This document shows, piece after piece, positions 5,039-8,108 of a DNA stretch of 8,108 bases. Numbering within the stretch: position 1 is the stretch's first letter; each line of letters opens with the position of its first letter. The stretch covers positions 1 through 8,108 of the forward strand of contig JAKVCE010000083.1 in NCBI GenBank assembly GCA_022447405.1, written 5' to 3'. This DNA is from Planctomycetota bacterium. GTDB taxonomy: Bacteria; Planctomycetota; UBA1135; GCA-002686595. Position numbers and translations under genes: made by a program. The notes below the pieces were generated by a model that was given only the letters and a program-made list of their open reading frames with translations, did not search any database and was not told where the DNA came from.

Positions 5039-5054
5039 GGCTGGATTTCCAGCC
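5039..5054. promoter_or_regulatory. Perfect inverted repeat between divergent rpsU and recD2, possible operator
   Basis: GGCTGGA-TT-TCCAGCC: seven-base arms around two bases. It begins five bases upstream of the candidate rpsU -35 and ends 22 bases before the recD2 GTG, so a protein bound here could affect both genes. No T-run follows on either strand, so it is not a terminator. Confidence 0.4.
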
Positions 5055-5076
5055 CCTCTGATAGGATCCTCGGCTC

Positions 5077-7335
5077 GTGGGCACCGAGAGAGGGACCCCC
5101 GGGGAGCCCCCGGGGGCGTCCATGGAGGGTCCCTTGACCCTCCAGGGGACGATCGAGGTCGTCACCTTCACGAGCACCGAGACCCTGTACTCGGTGCTGA
5201 GGGTGAGGCCCGAGGACGGTCAAGACCTCCCCTCAGACGGCCTCTTCAGGCCAGCGAGGATCACGGCCGTAGGCCGCGCGCCGGGCCCGGAGGTCGGGCA
5301 ACGCGTGCGTATCACGGGGAGCTGGGAGGAGCACCCCAGCCACGGCAAGCAGTTCAGCTTCGACTCCCTAGAGCTCTTGGCGCCCGCCGACACAGAGGGC
5401 CTCGTCGCCTACCTCTCCTCCCCGACCTTCAAGGGGATCGGCCCGACCATCGCCCAGCGCATCGTCGATCGCCTCGGAGAGAGCGCGCTCGAAGCCATCC
5501 GTGAGGACCCGTCCTGCCTGAAGGGGATCCGCGGCCTCAAGGAGGAGACCGCCGCCGCGCTCGCGCGCGCCCTCGAGAGCTCGCTGGGCGCACACAAGGC
5601 CCTCGCGTGGCTGCGCAGCCTCGGGCTCGGTCCAGGCCAGTCCGCGCGCATCCACACGGCGCTCGGGGACAAGACAGAGGAGACGATTCAGGAGGACCCA
5701 TACCAGCTCGCACGCATCGTGGAGGGCATAGGCTTCGCCACGGCCGACCGCATCGCGCTCGGGATGGACTTCTCACGCGATGATCCGCGCCGGCTCGCTG
5801 CGGGCCTCCTCCACACGCTGCGCCGCTCAGCTGACTCCGGGCACACCTTCCTCGCGGAGCCCGCGCTCCTCGACGAGGCCGCGGGCGTCCTCGACCTCGA
5901 GGACTGCGGTGCGGCGCTGCGCGGTGAGCTCGCCGCGCTGCGCTCCTCCGAGGCGGTCATCATCGAGGGAGAGAACGAGGAGGGCCGCCGCGTCTACCTG
6001 CCGCACCTCTCCGCCTCAGAGCGCGGGCTCGCCAGACAGCTCAATGAGCTCCTCTCCGTGAGCTCGCTCGGTCCGCTCGCCACCGCAGACCAGCTCAGCG
6101 CGGCTGAGGCTTCGAGCGGGCTAGAGCTCCACACCGACCAACGGAGCGCAGTCCTCGGGCTCCTCGCCGAGCCCGTCGGGCTGCTCACCGGCGGCCCAGG
6201 CGTCGGCAAGACCACGATCATCCGGCTCGTCGTCGACCTCGCCATGGCGGCGGGGGCGAAGGTCGCCCTCGCCTCCCCCACGGGTCGGGCCGCGAAGCGC
6301 CTCGCCGAGGCCACCGGCCACGACGCCTCGACGATCCACCGGCTCCTCGGCTGGGACCCTCACAAGCGCGGCTTCCAGCACGACAACGACTCACCGCTCG
6401 AGGCAGACCTCATCGTCGTGGATGAGATCTCGATGCTCGACGTCGTGCTCGCCTACCACCTCGCCCAGGCCGTCTCCCCCAAGACTCGCCTAGTCCTCGT
6501 CGGCGACCCAGATCAGCTCCCCTCCGTCGGCCCGGGCCACGTGCTCTCCGACCTGCTCACTTCAGGGGTGGTCCCGGTGCACCGCCTGACCGAAATCTTC
6601 CGTCAGGGCGCGGGGAGCTTGATCGTCCACAACGCACACCGCGTGCTCGCGGGAGAGCTCCCGGTGCTGCCCGAAGCTGGAGACCGCAGCCGCGACTTCT
6701 ACTTCTTCCCCGCCGAGGCCCCTGAAGAGTGCGCCGAGCTCCTCGTCGACGTGGTCACCAAGCGCATCCCCGACACCTTCGGTCATGACTGGATGGAGGA
6801 TGTGCAGGTGCTCGCGCCGATCTACAAGGGCGCGTGCGGCGTAGACATCTTGAACACGCGGCTGCGCGAGGCGCAGGGCCTCGGCGGCACGCAGCTCGAG
6901 CGCGGCGACAAGGTCTGGCGCGTCGGTGATCGCGTCATCCAGACTCGCAACGACTACGAGAAGGAGGTCTTCAACGGCGACCTCGGGCGGATCATCGAGG
7001 CCGACGCGAAGGACGGGCTCGTCGTCCGCTTCCCAGAGCGTGACGCAGGCTACGCCTTAGCGGAGCTCGGCGACCTCTCGCCCGCTTACGCCATCACGGT
7101 GCACCGCTCCCAAGGGGGTGAGTATCCGGTGGTCGTCCTGCCGATGGTCACGCAGCACCACGTGATGCTGCAGCGCAACCTGCTCTACACCGCGATCACG
7201 CGGGCGCGAGCGCTCGTCGTCGTCGTCGGCTCCCGGCGCGCCATGGAGCGCGCGATCAGCAACACTGAGCAGGCCGAGCGCACGAGCTACCTCACCGAGC
7301 GCCTGAGGGCGCTCGACGCTAGTCCTCCTGATTGA
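5077..7335 (+). CDS. recD2: RecD2-type ATP-dependent DNA helicase (SF1B)
   Basis: A 5'-to-3' DNA helicase of the RecD-like family found outside RecBCD, linked to repair and fork maintenance. The 752 residues, numbered from the GTG at 5077, show an OB-like N-terminal domain (about 20-102) and helix-hairpin-helix repeats around 118-134, 146-160 and 215-227. The motor core is complete: TDQRSAV (353-359), Walker A GGPGVGKTT (372-380), motif Ia ASPTGRAAKRL (399-409), Walker B LIVVDEISML (445-454), GDPDQLPSVGPG (476-487), TEIFRQ (505-510), ITVHRSQGGEYPVVVLP (673-689) and YTAITRARA (704-712). Length and HhH repeats match RecD2 rather than RecBCD RecD. Homologues usually start close to the TLQGTIEVVTF strand, so the ATG at 5122 (M16) is a serious alternative. 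The GTG at 5077 has AGGA about ten bases upstream, while the ATG is flanked by GC-rich hairpins. Divergent from rpsU and convergent with rarA. Confidence 0.95.
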   Translation: MGTERGTPGEPPGASMEGPLTLQGTIEVVTFTSTETLYSVLRVRPEDGQDLPSDGLFRPARITAVGRAPGPEVGQRVRITGSWEEHPSHGKQFSFDSLELLAPADTEGLVAYLSSPTFKGIGPTIAQRIVDRLGESALEAIREDPSCLKGIRGLKEETAAALARALESSLGAHKALAWLRSLGLGPGQSARIHTALGDKTEETIQEDPYQLARIVEGIGFATADRIALGMDFSRDDPRRLAAGLLHTLRRSADSGHTFLAEPALLDEAAGVLDLEDCGAALRGELAALRSSEAVIIEGENEEGRRVYLPHLSASERGLARQLNELLSVSSLGPLATADQLSAAEASSGLELHTDQRSAVLGLLAEPVGLLTGGPGVGKTTIIRLVVDLAMAAGAKVALASPTGRAAKRLAEATGHDASTIHRLLGWDPHKRGFQHDNDSPLEADLIVVDEISMLDVVLAYHLAQAVSPKTRLVLVGDPDQLPSVGPGHVLSDLLTSGVVPVHRLTEIFRQGAGSLIVHNAHRVLAGELPVLPEAGDRSRDFYFFPAEAPEECAELLVDVVTKRIPDTFGHDWMEDVQVLAPIYKGACGVDILNTRLREAQGLGGTQLERGDKVWRVGDRVIQTRNDYEKEVFNGDLGRIIEADAKDGLVVRFPERDAGYALAELGDLSPAYAITVHRSQGGEYPVVVLPMVTQHHVMLQRNLLYTAITRARALVVVVGSRRAMERAISNTEQAERTSYLTERLRALDASPPD
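5093..5144 (+). promoter_or_regulatory. Two GC-rich hairpins flanking the alternative ATG of recD2
   Basis: GGAC plus CCCCGGGG (5093-5104) pairs with CCCCGGGGG, a bulged C and GTCC (5108-5121), ending one base before the ATG at 5122. TGGAGGGT (5123-5130) pairs perfectly with ACCCTCCA (5137-5144). The ATG therefore sits between two stable stems. If translation starts at the GTG at 5077, the first arms are coding. If it starts at 5122, initiation would be structurally hindered. Confidence 0.45.
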
Positions 7336-8108
7336 AGTAGCGTCGCCCCTCGAGAGAGTCCGGCATGCAGCGCATCTCGTCGACTGCGTCTGGGTCCGTG
7401 TGGGCGTAGCGGTACCCCTCGCCATAGCCCGCCTCTTTCATGAGCGAGGTCGAAGCGTTCCTGAGGTGCAGCGGCACGGGGTCAGCCGAGGTCCCCTGCA
7501 CGTCCGCCTCGGCTTGGCCTAGGGCCACATAGATGGCGTTCGACTTCTTCGCCTGGGCGAGGAAGACCGCGGCCTGAGCGAGGGCCAGCCGGCCCTCGGG
7601 CTCACCCAGTCGGTGGTAGGCGTCGGCGCAGTCGAGCGCGACGCGCAGCGCGCGCGCGTCCGCGAGACCGATGTCTTCGAGGGCCATGCGGATGAGCCGA
7701 CGGGCGATGTAGTTCCCGTCCTCTCCGGCCTCCATCATGCGCGTCACCCAGTAGAGCGAGGCGTCCACGTCGGAGTTGCGCACGCTCTTGTGGAGCGCGC
7801 TGATCAGGTTGTAGTGCTCCTCTCCGCTCTTGTCGTAGTGCAGGACCTTGCGCTGCAAGGCGTCGGGCAGGAGCTCAGCGGTGAGCTCGGCGCCCTCCCC
7901 AAGGAGCGAAGCAGCGGTCTCGAGCGCGGTGAGGGCGCGGCGCGCGTCACCGTCGGTGGCGTGGGCGACAGCGCGGAGGACGTCGTCGTCCGCGCTGACC
8001 TTCCCGGCGAGGCCGCGCTCTGTGTCTTCGAGCGCGCGGCGCAGGACGCTCACGAGGTCCTCGACGCTCAGGGGCTCGAGGATGAGCACGCGGAGGCGCG
8101 AGAGCAGC
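7319..8108 (-). CDS. rarA: Replication-associated recombination protein A (RarA/MgsA), C-terminal part
   Basis: AAA+ ATPase related to clamp-loader subunits that acts at stalled replication forks. Only the part after the Walker motifs is in the window. The frame is open to the right edge, where LLSRLRVLILEPLS matches the end of the AAA+ module. Then come the sensor-2 segment GDARRALTALE, the tetramerisation part (YDKSGEEHYNLISALHKSVR, EAGEDGNYIARRLIRMALEDIGLAD) and the family-typical KKSNAIYVALGQAEADV and VPLHLRNASTSLMKEAGYGEGYRYAH. It stops at GRRYFNQED, roughly 20 residues short of the usual tail (after the RRYY.PT.RG region in E. coli). Its last 17 bases overlap the end of recD2 on the other strand. 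The start lies beyond the window. Confidence 0.95.
   Translation of the reverse strand, partial: LLSRLRVLILEPLSVEDLVSVLRRALEDTERGLAGKVSADDDVLRAVAHATDGDARRALTALETAASLLGEGAELTAELLPDALQRKVLHYDKSGEEHYNLISALHKSVRNSDVDASLYWVTRMMEAGEDGNYIARRLIRMALEDIGLADARALRVALDCADAYHRLGEPEGRLALAQAAVFLAQAKKSNAIYVALGQAEADVQGTSADPVPLHLRNASTSLMKEAGYGEGYRYAHTDPDAVDEMRCMPDSLEGRRYFNQED

Noticed and set aside
4923..5177. Long N-terminal extension of the bS21 frame up to 5177
   Set aside because: The bS21 domain starts at the GTG at 4922. The extension would overlap the candidate promoter and the recD2 start and has no similarity to known bS21.
4806..5504. 232-codon plus-strand frame across rpsU and the start of recD2
   Set aside because: It lies antisense to bS21 and out of frame with RecD2, and its product is arginine-, glycine- and proline-rich without any domain.

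Overview
The window is a GC-rich piece of a bacterial chromosome, densely packed, with nearly all codons ending in G or C and several GTG or TTG start codons. Separate nuoA and nuoB genes, a bS21 gene, and RecD2- and RarA-type proteins all fit a high-GC Gram-negative, possibly from the Myxococcota / former Deltaproteobacteria. That placement is an impression from gene content and composition, not a demonstrated one.

Layout. (i) 1-1002, minus strand: the start of a complex I operon, nuoA then nuoB, with nuoB cut by the left edge. (ii) 1003-1757: about 755 bases with no convincing gene. It is by far the longest non-coding stretch here and is rich in inverted repeats, with an A/T-rich island and a cluster of CTAG words. 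(iii) 1758-2504, plus strand: a 248-residue protein that follows the sequence pattern of a small stand-alone radical SAM enzyme from end to end but contains no cysteine at all. It therefore cannot hold the 4Fe-4S cluster that defines the superfamily. This is the most unusual object in the window. (iv) 2524-4922, minus strand: rpsU (bS21), a terminator, then a tightly coupled set of an RluA-family pseudouridine synthase, an alpha/beta hydrolase and a YciA-type acyl-CoA thioesterase. The last three are joined by 4-base stop/start overlaps. (v) 5077-7335, plus strand: a RecD2-type helicase, divergent from rpsU across a short region holding a perfect 7+7 inverted repeat. (vi) 7319-8108, minus strand: the C-terminal part of rarA, convergent with recD2 and overlapping it by 17 bases.

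How the parts relate. NuoA and NuoB belong to respiratory NADH:quinone oxidoreductase. The rpsU-rluA segment is translation-related (small-subunit protein and rRNA/tRNA modification), with two small hydrolytic enzymes carried at its end. RecD2 and RarA both act in replication-fork and recombination maintenance, although they face each other and are not co-transcribed. The cysteine-free radical SAM-like gene stands alone, between the repeat-rich intergenic region and a convergent operon, so its neighbours give no direct clue to its role.

I saw no tRNA, rRNA, CRISPR array, insertion sequence or phage gene.
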